A stretch of DNA of 64,000 nt from Desulfolucanica intricata (GTDB taxonomy: Bacteria > Bacillota > Desulfotomaculia > Desulfotomaculales > Desulfofarciminaceae), in NCBI RefSeq assembly GCF_001592105.1, contig NZ_BCWE01000003.1, positions 1 through 64,000 of the forward strand. Direction: 5' to 3'. Positions within the stretch are counted from its first letter, which is position 1, and every line of letters starts with the position of its first letter. Below, in pieces: positions 26,368-35,341 of the stretch. Under the pieces are notes generated by a model. The model was not told the origin of the DNA, searched no databases, and saw nothing but the letters and a program-made list of their open reading frames with translations. The position numbers and the translations under genes are program-made.

Positions 26368-27732
26368 TTACCCTTCATTTCCTTCTGAATCAGCTAAAAC
26401 ATCCTTTGGCAAAGCAGCTTCATCTGAATCAGCCGCACTTTGTTTATTTGAGGAAATCGGATTTTCTAACCCCTCACCGGCATTATTTCCTTCCGGAAAA
26501 GGATTCGGATTATAAAAAGGATCTTTTTCATAATCGGAAGTATTCCCTGTGGAAGGCTGCTCCTCAGCCGGTGGCTCTTTCGTCTCATTATCACCTGTAC
26601 CGGGAGTAATCGATACATTCACGCCGGGCTTGAAATAGTTCCCCGGTACACTGTTATTGGCCGCCAAGCTTCCGTTATTCTTTTTTTCGGCTTCTGTTTG
26701 TTCTTCTCGCTCTTGTATATATTTATTTTGCTCTTTTGGCTCTTCCTCTTCTTCTTCGAAAATCGAAGGCGAACCGACAGTTATCGTGGAAGCCTGCACA
26801 ACATTGGAAACCTTTTCTCCTTTAAACAGCTTGGCAACGACCACTTTGGCATCCTCCGGATCAACACCCCAGTAACTTAGACCGTTAATATCCATGAACC
26901 GGCCCGGCAAAGTTTCGGAAACAATCTCTATGTCATTCATATTTTTACCTGCCCTGGCTAAAGCCAGCATATCCATGACACCCAGGTTGGTCTGGACATT
27001 ACGCTTAATCTCCGGAACAAGTTTAGGAAGCTTGACAATAGTACTGGGCTGCAGCATCTCTTCGGCTAAAGCCTTCAGAAACTTCTGCTGCCGCTGGGTG
27101 CGGGCAATATCCCCCATGGCATCATTACGGTAGCGCACATATTGTATGGCTTTTTCCCCGTCCATGCGCTGGGTACCCTTCTTTAAATCGATTAAAAAGT
27201 CATCCGTCGGATCATAGTAATACATATTTTTTTCAACATCAATAGTTACGCCGCCCAAAGTATCCACAATATCCGTAAAGCCGTTAAAGTTCGTAAGCAC
27301 ATAATAGTCGATAGGAACTCCCAGCAATTTCTCCACCGTCTTGACAGCAAGCTCCGGTCCACCGTACACATTGGCCGAATTTATCCGGTCATAACCGTGG
27401 CCGGGGATCTCCACCCGGGTGTCCCGGGGAATGGACAGCATCGCAGCCTGCCGGCCCCTGGCATCTATACTGGCCAGAATAATCGTATCAGTTCGTGCCT
27501 TAGTCTCACCTTTACGGGCATCCATACCCAGGAGCAGCATATTGATTCTTCCCTCCGGCAGCTCTTCCGTCTCAACTGCCGAATCGCCCAGTATATTAGC
27601 ATCGGAAGGCACCGCCGGATATAACCAGTACATGGCAAACAGGTAGCCGCCCCCCAGCATACAAAGAGCCAGGACAATAAGCATTATAATCGGCCATCTT
27701 CTTTTCATCCGGTACTTACGTCTCCGCCCCAA
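26368..27732 (-). CDS. LytR-CpsA-Psr (LCP) family wall-polymer ligase
   Basis: Translation probably starts at the TTG at 27732, eight bases after AAAGGAG (454 residues). A basic N-terminus is followed by one membrane helix (about 13-35). The extracytoplasmic LCP domain has NMLLLGMDAR, ARTDTIILASID, SIPRDTRVEIPGHGYDRINS and YVRYRNDAMGDIARTQRQQ, including the Arg and Asp residues that bind pyrophosphate lipid and metal. A low-complexity acidic, Pro/Asn-rich tail (about 330-454) follows. LCP enzymes attach glycopolymers from lipid carriers to peptidoglycan. The context makes attachment of the CsaB-modified polymer its likely job. Confidence 0.92.
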   Translation of the reverse strand: MGRRRKYRMKRRWPIIMLIVLALCMLGGGYLFAMYWLYPAVPSDANILGDSAVETEELPEGRINMLLLGMDARKGETKARTDTIILASIDARGRQAAMLSIPRDTRVEIPGHGYDRINSANVYGGPELAVKTVEKLLGVPIDYYVLTNFNGFTDIVDTLGGVTIDVEKNMYYYDPTDDFLIDLKKGTQRMDGEKAIQYVRYRNDAMGDIARTQRQQKFLKALAEEMLQPSTIVKLPKLVPEIKRNVQTNLGVMDMLALARAGKNMNDIEIVSETLPGRFMDINGLSYWGVDPEDAKVVVAKLFKGEKVSNVVQASTITVGSPSIFEEEEEEPKEQNKYIQEREEQTEAEKKNNGSLAANNSVPGNYFKPGVNVSITPGTGDNETKEPPAEEQPSTGNTSDYEKDPFYNPNPFPEGNNAGEGLENPISSNKQSAADSDEAALPKDVLADSEGNEG

Positions 27733-27857
27733 CTGATTCACTCCTTTTCACCCAAGATACTATATGACTGTCTAAGCAAATATATTCATTACTATTTAGC
27801 TATTAAATAGAGGTTAGTGCTGCTAAGACGGTTGTGCTGTGGTGGTGAATTTATTTA

Positions 27858-28304
27858 TTATTTAATATCCACAGAGCCCTTATACATTATCCATGCTGAT
27901 TCAACAGCTTTAATCCCCCGCCCGTCACTGCGCGGAAAAATCAGCAGGTGATTTTTTACCGGCTGCTGGCCGGCTATAATATTATTTCCTGTGGTAAGAT
28001 CAGGAACACCGTTGGTAGTGGAATCTACCAGCACTGTTTTCCCCGAGCGCACAATCAGCTCCGTCCCCTCATTAGCCACCATTACCTTTCCGGGAGCCAG
28101 CTGCACAACCTGCCATTCCGTACTGCCGGCAGGCTTAAAATTACTCATAAAATCCTGAACATACTTTTCCACAAAACTTTTAGTTACCAGCGGGTCACCG
28201 GTGGAACCCGGGCTCCCGGCTGTATCAGCAAAGCTTGCATAGCCCCACATAAGAACCCCGGCCAAAGTTAAGACCAAAACACCGGACTTTATTTTCTTAA
28301 GCAC
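27858..28304 (-). CDS. Small secreted protein of unknown function
   Basis: The 148-residue protein has a signal peptide (MLKKIKSGVLVLTLAGVLMW, cleavage probably after ASFA). A short mature domain contains SPGSTGDPLVTKSFVEKYV, a motif recurrent in small exported Firmicute proteins. It then has IVRSGKTVLVDSTTNGVPDL and ends in a beta-rich segment. No catalytic residues are apparent. It is encoded between csaB and the LCP gene on the same strand, which suggests a wall-linked or sporulation-linked role. Confidence 0.65.
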   Translation of the reverse strand: MLKKIKSGVLVLTLAGVLMWGYASFADTAGSPGSTGDPLVTKSFVEKYVQDFMSNFKPAGSTEWQVVQLAPGKVMVANEGTELIVRSGKTVLVDSTTNGVPDLTTGNNIIAGQQPVKNHLLIFPRSDGRGIKAVESAWIMYKGSVDIK

Positions 28305-28365
28305 TTAATCTACCCCCTTAACCTCCCTGTAAATTAACTGTTCGACATAATCAAGTTCGTATCCT

Positions 28366-29460
28366 TTAATATTTCTTTAACATAGCCTCCACCAGATCGG
28401 CACCTCTTAAGGCCTCTTTCCGTAAAGCTTTAACCCTGGCCTTAAGTTTTTCACGAACCTGCTCCGGGGCGTCTAAAACCTCTTTGATCACAGCAGACAG
28501 CTGCTCATATTCCAGAGACTCCACATAGCCGCCCAGGGGCATATCAACCAGTTCCAAAAAACTGCTGACCTTGGGATCATAAGCAATTCCAACAATCGGT
28601 ACATTTAAAAGGGCGCCGAATATTAAAAAATGCAGCCTCATACCTATTAGTACGTCCAAGTTTGCTATTATTTCAAGTAAATCCAAAAAATTATAATTTT
28701 TATCTAAAACTGCACAGTCTTTTCCAACAAGCTTCGCTATTTCTCTGCTTACCTCCAGGTCTGCCGAGTGATGCATGGGAACAATCAGCACCTGAAACCC
28801 CTGCCGGGTATAATCCCCGGCCAGGTCTGCAATTACCCGCCGGTAAGCAGTCAGTTTCTTCCACGGGCGCACAGAGATACCCATAACAGGACGGTCATCC
28901 AGTCCCAGCTCTTTTAACACAGCCTTCCCCCGGGCCTTATCTACCCGGGCACTGTCCAGCCCCAATACCGGATCGGCTGTAACATGAACCGGAGGGCGGC
29001 GCACCCCCAGGTTCTCCAGTTCAACCCGGGACGCGGCATCACGAACGGTTATGAAATCCACCCGGTTCGCAATTAACTTCATCATGGCCCGCCCCAGCGC
29101 TGTACGTACCGGCCCGATACCCTGTCCGTAAAAGCACACCGGCTTTCCCATAAGCTTGGCCAGCATCACGATGCCCAAATAATAAAGAATACTGTTCGGG
29201 CCGGTGACATCCTGCAGCAGTCCTCCTCCTCCGCTAATTAGAAGATCGGTCTTCTTCAAGGCCTGCCAAATATGGGCGGGATTATCCCTGTGTATTGAAT
29301 TAACTTGAAATTGCCGGGCCGTATAAGCGGGGTCCATAGACAAGACCACGATCTCTAACTGAGGAATACGATTTCGCAGTGCATTAACAATAGCATACAG
29401 CATTGCCTCATCGCCCTCATTATGAAAGCCGTAATAGCCCGATATGACCACCTTTGGCAT
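28366..29460 (-). CDS. csaB: Polysaccharide pyruvyl transferase CsaB
   Basis: The 364-residue protein begins MPKVVISGYYGFHNEGDEAM, then has LISGGGGLLQDVTGPNSILY, CFYGQGIGPV, TVRDAASRVELENLGV and GMRLHFLIFGALLNVP, the full pattern of CsaB. It transfers pyruvate from phosphoenolpyruvate to the secondary cell wall polymer in the cytoplasm. The pyruvyl groups are the ligands of SLH domains. Four SLH proteins are encoded 9-21 kb to the right, which strongly supports this role. The GAAGAAGGG ribosome binding site before the ATG fits the start. Confidence 0.95.
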   Translation of the reverse strand: MPKVVISGYYGFHNEGDEAMLYAIVNALRNRIPQLEIVVLSMDPAYTARQFQVNSIHRDNPAHIWQALKKTDLLISGGGGLLQDVTGPNSILYYLGIVMLAKLMGKPVCFYGQGIGPVRTALGRAMMKLIANRVDFITVRDAASRVELENLGVRRPPVHVTADPVLGLDSARVDKARGKAVLKELGLDDRPVMGISVRPWKKLTAYRRVIADLAGDYTRQGFQVLIVPMHHSADLEVSREIAKLVGKDCAVLDKNYNFLDLLEIIANLDVLIGMRLHFLIFGALLNVPIVGIAYDPKVSSFLELVDMPLGGYVESLEYEQLSAVIKEVLDAPEQVREKLKARVKALRKEALRGADLVEAMLKKY

Positions 29461-29484
29461 CGAAACCCTTCTTCCCGCGGAACA

Positions 29485-30219
29485 TTAAGTAGACTTTAAG
29501 AGCTTGTATCTCTTAATAACCATCCAGGCAAATTTCGGTAAAACCAGCATTCTCCTCCAGCGGCGCGGCTCCTTAATCAACCGCCCCAGCCACTCCAATT
29601 TCAAGCGCTGCAGCCACAGAGGGGCACGCGGCACCCGCCCGGCAATGACATCAAAGCTCCCCCCCACCCCCATAGCAACAGGTACCCCGAGTGTTTGCCT
29701 GTTAGCCTCAATCCATAGCTCCTGCCTGGGGGCACCCAGGGCCACAAACAGTAGATCAGGGCGGGCCCCTTTAATCTTTTCCAGTACCTCCGGCTCTTCC
29801 TCAGGTGCAAAATAACCGTGGTGAGTGCCGGCCACCTGCAGGCCGGGATGTTTTTCAATCAATTTTTGCGCCGCCTCGGCAGCCACTCCCGGAGCCGACC
29901 CCAAAAGGAAAACACGCCAGCCTTCCCGCGCGGCCCGCTCCACCAGGGAGAGCATTAGATCAATCCCGGTAACCCGCTCGGGTACCGGGTGCTTAGCCAC
30001 CTCGCAGGCCCAGACAATACCTACCCCGTCCGGGGTTACCAAATCCGCCCGGTTAACTACCTCCATTAACCGGGGCTGAAACTGGGCTCGAAATAAATAT
30101 TCCGGGTTTAATGTAATGATTAAATGGGGTTTGCCGCTTTTCACAAAACCGGCCACCCGCTTTACAGTCTCCTGCATATCAATTCCGTCTATTGAAGCAC
30201 CCAGCAGGTTTACCTTCAT
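29485..30219 (-). CDS. tagA: WecG/TagA/CpsF-family glycosyltransferase
   Basis: The 244-residue enzyme carries the GT26 signatures NPEYLFRAQ, TPDGVGIVWA with the predicted catalytic Asp, VFLLGSAPGVAAEAAQKL, LFVALGAPRQELWIE and GVGGSFDVIAG. TagA adds N-acetylmannosamine to GlcNAc-PP-undecaprenol, the second step after a TagO-type enzyme. A membrane-association tail (LKLEWLGRLIKEPRRWRRML) is present. It is the first gene of the csaB string on the minus strand. The sugar specificity is from family knowledge only. Confidence 0.92.
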   Translation of the reverse strand: MKVNLLGASIDGIDMQETVKRVAGFVKSGKPHLIITLNPEYLFRAQFQPRLMEVVNRADLVTPDGVGIVWACEVAKHPVPERVTGIDLMLSLVERAAREGWRVFLLGSAPGVAAEAAQKLIEKHPGLQVAGTHHGYFAPEEEPEVLEKIKGARPDLLFVALGAPRQELWIEANRQTLGVPVAMGVGGSFDVIAGRVPRAPLWLQRLKLEWLGRLIKEPRRWRRMLVLPKFAWMVIKRYKLLKST

Positions 30220-30727
30220 AATAAAGTACCCCTATCCTTTTTCATCCTCATTTATGCATTATTCCCACACGTCAACAACATTTTACCACAATATCGCCCG
30301 GTTCTCCAGAAGAAAAGGATTTCCCTTGTAAAATTACAAATTGTTGATCTAATTTCACCTCCGGCAGTTTCTATATATTAAGACGTTCTTAGCGGGATGT
30401 TTGTTCCTGCAGCAACATCAACCTAAAAATTAAAAGTTTATCTTAAAAATACACCCTTTAAACGACAAGATCCCGCGTATTCAATTAATATAAAACATTT
30501 TTATATATCTTCCATTATATACCTCTTACAATATCTTTTTCAGAAAAATCTACCTATAAGCGAAAATTTTAGTATTATTACGAAGGAAAATGATATATAG
30601 ATGAAGAATTAGTTTAACTAAAGCACATTTTGTCTTATTTTGGTAAATTAATTAGTTATTAATTAACCATAACGTTATATGAAGAAGGGGGGCCGGTTCA
30701 AAAAAAATAGAATATTAAGGGGGATAT
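30220..30727. other. Divergent intergenic region, about 500 bp
   Basis: This AT-rich region separates tagA (left) and the NlpC/P60 gene (right). Frames are broken throughout. I looked for a ydaO/c-di-AMP riboswitch, which often precedes NlpC/P60 genes in related bacteria, and found no matching conserved blocks. Promoters for both directions must lie here. Confidence 0.4.
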
Positions 30728-31408
30728 ATGAATAAAGTCTCAAAAATATTGACAATTACCTTTGCTTTTTTAGCAATCACGCTTTTTTCGGTTGCAACGG
30801 CCCAGGCATCGCAGCCGGTCTTAAAACAAGGCATGACCGGTGACAGCGTGCTTATGCTGCAAAAACAGCTGCAGGCCTATGGTTATAACACGGGAGGTCT
30901 GGACGGGATATTTGGCCCCATGACACGTCAAGCTGTGGCCAAATTCCAAGCAGACCGCGGCCTTATAGTAGATGGTATTGCCGGTCCACAAACCTTTTCG
31001 GCTCTTTATAACGGAACTTCTTACAGCCGGAATTTAACCGGGGTCCGGCAGGGTATTGTGAATACTGCCAGAAATCTCCTGGGCAGACCCTACGCCTGGT
31101 CCGGCTCCACGCCGTCCGGTTTTGATTGTTCAGGGTTTACATATTATGTAATGAGACAGCACGGAATCAGCCTACCCCGAACTTCTTTTGCTCAGTTTGG
31201 AGCAGGGGTTTCCACCAGCCAGCCGCAACCCGGGGATTTAGTGTTCTTCACTACCTATCAAGCAGGAGCTTCCCATGTAGGAATCTATATCGGAAGCGGA
31301 CAGTTTATCCACTGCAGTTCCGCCAGGGGACAAGTTATGACAAGTTCCCTTTCCGATTCTTATTATAAGGCCAGGTATTTAGGCGCCCGCAGCTTCGTAA
31401 GAGCGTAA
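30728..31408 (+). CDS. Peptidoglycan-binding NlpC/P60 endopeptidase
   Basis: The 226-residue secreted protein has a signal peptide (ends near TAQA). A PG_binding_1 domain (about 30-95; LKQGMTGDSVLMLQKQLQAY, GIFGPMTRQAVAKFQ) and an NlpC/P60 domain (about 105-225) follow. The catalytic Cys lies in PSGFDCSGFTYYVM, the His in SHVGIYIGSGQFIH, and PGDLVFF is present. It cleaves gamma-D-Glu to diaminopimelate bonds in wall peptides. Translation starts after AAGGGGGATAT. A long perfect hairpin terminates it. Confidence 0.94.
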   Translation: MNKVSKILTITFAFLAITLFSVATAQASQPVLKQGMTGDSVLMLQKQLQAYGYNTGGLDGIFGPMTRQAVAKFQADRGLIVDGIAGPQTFSALYNGTSYSRNLTGVRQGIVNTARNLLGRPYAWSGSTPSGFDCSGFTYYVMRQHGISLPRTSFAQFGAGVSTSQPQPGDLVFFTTYQAGASHVGIYIGSGQFIHCSSARGQVMTSSLSDSYYKARYLGARSFVRA

Positions 31409-31425
31409 TACCAAACAGTAATTTC

Positions 31426-31475
31426 AAAGAGAGGTTTGGTGATATAAAAGATCACCAAACCTCTCTTTATTTTCC
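31426..31475 (+). terminator. Strong terminator of the NlpC/P60 gene
   Basis: Arms 31426-31443 and 31451-31468 pair perfectly over 18 bases (from AAAGAGAGG to GGTGAT) with a 7-nt loop, followed by ATTTT. Confidence 0.9.
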
Positions 31476-31552
31476 TGGAAAATGTATTCAAGAGGAATTC
31501 TTGACTACAGATAGAACTGCATATAGAGGATAAATATAGAAAGGAGTAAATC

Positions 31553-32512
31553 ATGTCCTATAAAGTAACTGTTATTTCTGCCAGGGGAGAAGATACATTT
31601 TTACCCGAACAGGTTAATAAAATTAAAGCAGTATCTGATGCCGTTTTTTATGCCCGCATGGATCCCTTAACCCGTGACGAGCTGGTCCAATTAACTGTGG
31701 ATGCCGATATTGTGGCCATCACCAGGCGGAGCGTCAAACATCTGGGGCCGGATACCCTCAGCCTGTTACCTAAACTAAAGGGCTTAGCTGTATATTCCAC
31801 AGGCTGCGAGTGGGTTGACCATTACTACCTGGCACAGAAAGGCATACTTTTGAGTTATATAAAGGATTATTCTACCACAAGTGTAGCTGAACATACTATG
31901 GGGCTTATGCTGGCCATGAGCCGCCGCATTCATTTAAGCAGTGACAAAGTCAGAGGCCTTGTTCCGGAATATGTTTCTTTATGCGGGTGGCAGCTGGAGG
32001 GTAAAAAGTTAGGCATCATAGGTATGGGCAACATCGGCCAAAGGGTGGCCAAACTGGCTTCCGCTTTCGGTATGGAAATATACTATTATGACCTTAAATT
32101 TAAGGAGGCGGCAAATGCAGCTTACCTGCCGCTGGATGAACTGTTGCAAAGCTGCGATATGATTTCTTTATCTGCTTCAAGACAATATCAAGAGCCTCCC
32201 ATTCTGACAGCTGATAAAATCAGGTTAATCAAGCCGGGAGCCTGCCTGATTAATGCCGGCCGCCCCGAGCTGGCCGACACCGGAGCAATAGTAGCGGCCA
32301 TTAATGAAGGCCGCCTTGTGGGGTACGCTGTAGACGAAGTGCTGGACAAGTCTTTACTGGAAGGGATTAAAGATTACGGACGGATACTACAAACCGGCCA
32401 CTCGGCCTGGTATTCCAGAGAAGCCATTGACAAAGGAACAGCAGGATGGGCCGAAAACATTTATCACCTGGCCATAGATAAGCCCATCAATATTTTTAAA
32501 ACAGGGGAATAA
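31553..32512 (+). CDS. D-isomer-specific 2-hydroxyacid dehydrogenase family protein
   Basis: The 319-residue protein has the NAD-binding Rossmann motif LGIIGMGNIGQRVAKLASAF (about 148-167), preceded by TSVAEHTMGLMLAMSRR. The catalytic arginine region is modified to NAGRPELADTGAIVAAI, with AVDEV as the Glu region and TGHSAWYSREA supplying the His. It would reduce a 2-keto acid or oxidise a 2-hydroxy acid, possibly phosphoglycerate-like or D-lactate-like. It starts after AGAAAGGAG. The next gene begins 4 bases after its stop, so the two are cotranscribed. Confidence 0.88.
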   Translation: MSYKVTVISARGEDTFLPEQVNKIKAVSDAVFYARMDPLTRDELVQLTVDADIVAITRRSVKHLGPDTLSLLPKLKGLAVYSTGCEWVDHYYLAQKGILLSYIKDYSTTSVAEHTMGLMLAMSRRIHLSSDKVRGLVPEYVSLCGWQLEGKKLGIIGMGNIGQRVAKLASAFGMEIYYYDLKFKEAANAAYLPLDELLQSCDMISLSASRQYQEPPILTADKIRLIKPGACLINAGRPELADTGAIVAAINEGRLVGYAVDEVLDKSLLEGIKDYGRILQTGHSAWYSREAIDKGTAGWAENIYHLAIDKPINIFKTGE

Positions 32513-32516
32513 AATT

Positions 32517-33200
32517 ATGAAAGATAAAGTTGATTTAAAGCAATTTAAAGTTATCGAAAATTTTATTATCACAGCATTTATTACTGCTACCTCATTGTTT
32601 ATACTATTGCTTTTTTTTGCTCGCTGGCCCGGCTGGTGGGAGCTGACCATACCGGAACTCTCCCCTATGACCTGGATAGAAAGTTTAATATTATTCTCCA
32701 TTGCCTTTGTCGGGTGTCTGATAGTGATGCTCTGTTACTTAAAAAAAGATTTTGTTAAATTAAAATGGTGGGGTATTTTTACTTTCGGCTTTCTTTATCT
32801 TACGCTGGATGAAAGGTTTGCCCTGCATGAAAGGATACGCGATCGACTGCTCGCTCCTCATGAAATCAAAATACCGCTGTTCTTCTGGACAGATTACGGC
32901 GACTTTATAATGTTAGTTTTTCTGATTACCGGCATACTTTTCAGTATTAAGCTTTTACGCTTATTGAAGGAAAGAAAAGCTGCTTACCGGTGGTTTATAG
33001 CCGGTATTTGTTTTACAGCGCTGGCTGTAATATTAGATTCCTTTAGTTTTACAGAATACAGCCTTGAGCTGCAGCGGCTGCAGCAGTTTGGCGAGGAAGT
33101 ATTAGAAGTTTGCGGGATGCTTTCTTTCTTTAGCTCTACCTTTTTAATATTTAATTGCTATTTGCAAAAATTGCTCGGTTTAAGAATTAATAATGATTAG
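32517..33200 (+). CDS. Integral membrane protein of unknown function
   Basis: The 227-residue protein has about six hydrophobic segments: residues 15-35 (FIITAFITATSLFILLLFF), 53-72, 83-98, 120-140, 152-172 and 195-215. A conserved-looking cytosolic loop (LDERFALHERIRDRLL) contains several His and acidic residues. It lies in an operon with the dehydrogenase. I do not recognise a family. A transport or sensing role cannot be decided. Confidence 0.7.
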   Translation: MKDKVDLKQFKVIENFIITAFITATSLFILLLFFARWPGWWELTIPELSPMTWIESLILFSIAFVGCLIVMLCYLKKDFVKLKWWGIFTFGFLYLTLDERFALHERIRDRLLAPHEIKIPLFFWTDYGDFIMLVFLITGILFSIKLLRLLKERKAAYRWFIAGICFTALAVILDSFSFTEYSLELQRLQQFGEEVLEVCGMLSFFSSTFLIFNCYLQKLLGLRINND

Positions 33201-33209
33201 TTAGATGAT

Positions 33210-33374
33210 TTATCGATAATTCAAGACATACGGATTGGTCCAACTTAACACAAGTGCGGTATTATCGGAATTTACATTAAGTTCAAGATTGGTCACTTCT
33301 GCCGCTGACCCAATGCCAACACCGATAAAAAACACCATTAGTATTGCAAGCAAGACAACCGGCACTAAACGCAT
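33210..33374 (-). CDS. Short secreted peptide, possible fibronectin-III fragment
   Basis: The 54-residue frame begins MRLVPVVLLAILMVFFIGVG, a good signal peptide (cleavage near GSAA). It continues EVTNLELNVNSDNTALVLSW with TNP, which resembles the first strands of a fibronectin type III domain, and stops soon after. No good ribosome binding site precedes the ATG. It may be a truncated remnant of a larger surface protein, or a chance frame. Confidence 0.4.
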   Translation of the reverse strand: MRLVPVVLLAILMVFFIGVGIGSAAEVTNLELNVNSDNTALVLSWTNPYVLNYR

Positions 33375-33603
33375 AAAGTTATTATTTAATTAATTAACCC
33401 TTTAATTAAGTGACCATTATATATACACCCCCATTTGCTTGATATAATTAATTAAAGTATATTTTAAAAAAGTTTTCTTTTCATATATTGCTATTATCTT
33501 TTCAATTATTGCTATCTTTGTCTAAACATGAAAAGGAAATATAACATTAATATGGAATATCTCTGAAAAGATTAGATTACACCCCATTTAAGGAAGGGAT
33601 CTC

Positions 33604-34535
33604 ATGGACAACCGTCTAAAAAGATTTTTTCCCGAACCCCCATATCCAATTGAAGTTTTTAAACAGTTTACAGATATCTATTTAGGTTCTAAAATGGTGG
33701 TCGCCATTTCTAAGGACTGTGTTGACTTGCCTAAAGGAACCCACGCTCACAGCAGCTACGAGTTCCTAATTTCAATGTCGCCCATTTTTGCTGATGTTGA
33801 AAAAAACAATATTACCTGGAAACAAACAAACTAATTCCGTTCAACTCTGAACAGTATCACGGTACGGCGCGGGCGATGCCGGGATGCTGGTTATTTAATT
33901 TCCAAATTGAAAAACAATTTTTAGATGAAATTTGTTATTCAATTTACGGAAAAACAGGAGTAATCTTTGATAACCAGAGTATCAATTGGGATAATAACAA
34001 CCGGAAATTAATACAATTGTTTATACAGGAGTTAACTAACCGGCAGGCCGGTTACACATTCATTACTGACAGCTTAAGTACCCAAATTGCAGTCAACCTA
34101 CTTCGGCAGCTCAAAACTAATATGCCCCAGCCGGGTAAGGAGAAACATTACACTGAGCGGGATAACATTAATAGGATTATTGATTATTTTATGGAATACT
34201 ACACCCAAGAATACTCCTTAGATGAGGTGGCAAAGATCGCTAATCTAAGTACCTATCATTTCATGAGGGCTTTCAAAACCGAGACAGGCAAAACACCCTA
34301 TAATTATTTATTAGATATAAAAATTCAAAAGGCTCTGGAATTGCTGAAACAGAAAAAGAGAACCATTACTGACATTTGTTATTTGTGTGGTTTTAATAAC
34401 CCGAGTCATTTTACTAGAGTATTTAAGATGAAGACGGGTATAACCCCATCACAATATCGAAAAAGTTTTTTTTATCACTCGAGGAAAAGGAAGTTAATTA
34501 AAGAATATATATATAGATTAAAAAAGCGGGAGTGA
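33604..34535 (+). pseudogene. AraC-family regulator split by a -1 frameshift
   Basis: Frame 1 encodes the N-terminal cupin-like part (FFPEPPYPIEVFKQFTD, GTHAHSSYEFLISMSP) and stops at 33834. The matching rest lies in frame 3: LETNKLIPFNSEQYHGTARA, then MPGCWLFNFQ, ending with two helix-turn-helices (YSLDEVAKIANLSTYHFMRA, ITDICYLCGFNNPSHFTRVF). Restoring one A in the A7 run near 33800 joins the frames as DVEKKQYYLETNK, giving an uninterrupted regulator of about 310 residues. It could be a true mutation, a phase-variable run or a sequence error. The lipoprotein gene follows within 2 bases. Confidence 0.85.
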
Positions 34536-34536
34536 T

Positions 34537-35235
34537 GTGATGAGTCTTTTTCCAAAAATTAAAGGGCTGTTTTTGATTATGGTTCTTGTCCTAGCCTGCC
34601 TTGGCTTAGCCGGCTGCGGCGAGGATCAGGAAGAGTCCGGCAGCCCAACAGCAGGAAAGAATCAAGAATCGCCAGCCGCTAAGCTGCTGGCCAAGGGCGA
34701 GCAAATTGAAGGAATGTCTTTTGACTACAAGTTTACCGGAGAGGGCCTGCAAATGAGCGGCAAAATGTGGGTACAGGATGAGAAGGTAAAAACTGAATCA
34801 ACGACAGAAGGACATAAAGTAATAATGATCTCTGACGGTAAGGCGCTTTATAGCTATACTCCCGAGCAAAAAATGGCTGTCAAGTTTACCTTAGCAGAAA
34901 CCGAGCAGCAGATTGCTTCACCCTATGACTATGCCAAAGTTATAAGCACCGCTGCAGTTGAGGAACTGGACACTAAAGAATACGATGGGGCTGAGTGTAA
35001 GGTATTCTTAGTGAAGGATAAAAATTCTAAAGAAGAATTCAAAATGTGGGTTCGTGAGGACTACGGTATTCCTGTACGGGTAGAAGCAGAAGACGGCAGT
35101 AAGACAGTAATGGAATACAAAAACCTAGTGGTTGGGGCGCTGCCGGCGGATACTTTTAAACTTCCGGAGGGCGTGCAAATTCAGGATATGGAGAATGTTA
35201 TGACCCGCATGCCGGAGAAACCTCTCATTCCTTAA
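34537..35235 (+). CDS. Lipoprotein, LolA/LppX-like fold suspected
   Basis: The 232-residue protein has a type II signal peptide with lipobox LAGCG (Cys near residue 27) and a Ser/Glu-rich linker. A beta-rich domain follows: MSFDYKFTGEGLQMSGKMWV, KTESTTEGHKVIMISDGKAL, YSYTPEQKMAVKF, EEFKMWVREDYGIPVRVE. This meander recalls outer-membrane-lipoprotein-sorting-like (LolA-type) domains widespread in Gram-positive lipoproteins. It begins one base after the AraC-type gene stop, so it is probably coexpressed. No active site is seen. Confidence 0.75.
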   Translation: MMSLFPKIKGLFLIMVLVLACLGLAGCGEDQEESGSPTAGKNQESPAAKLLAKGEQIEGMSFDYKFTGEGLQMSGKMWVQDEKVKTESTTEGHKVIMISDGKALYSYTPEQKMAVKFTLAETEQQIASPYDYAKVISTAAVEELDTKEYDGAECKVFLVKDKNSKEEFKMWVREDYGIPVRVEAEDGSKTVMEYKNLVVGALPADTFKLPEGVQIQDMENVMTRMPEKPLIP

Positions 35236-35263
35236 TAGAAACTTACTAACAAGAAGCAAATTG

Positions 35264-35306
35264 TGTGATCTATATCACAGTGTGCATGAAAAATTTACCC
35301 TATAAT
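35264..35306 (+). promoter_or_regulatory. CRP/FNR-type operator and -10 box
   Basis: TGTGATCTATATCACA at 35264-35279 is a perfect TGTGA-N6-TCACA palindrome. TATAAT lies at 35301-35306, and no -35 element is visible. With transcription starting 6-8 bases after the -10, the operator centre is near -41, the class II activator position. The spacing is read from sequence; activation is inferred. Confidence 0.75.
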
Positions 35307-35341
35307 GAAATATAGTAAAATAAAGAGGGGGGTTTTCAGTT

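Noticed and set aside
30220-30727. ydaO/c-di-AMP riboswitch before the NlpC/P60 gene
   Set aside because: The conserved blocks and pseudoknot of that class were not found.
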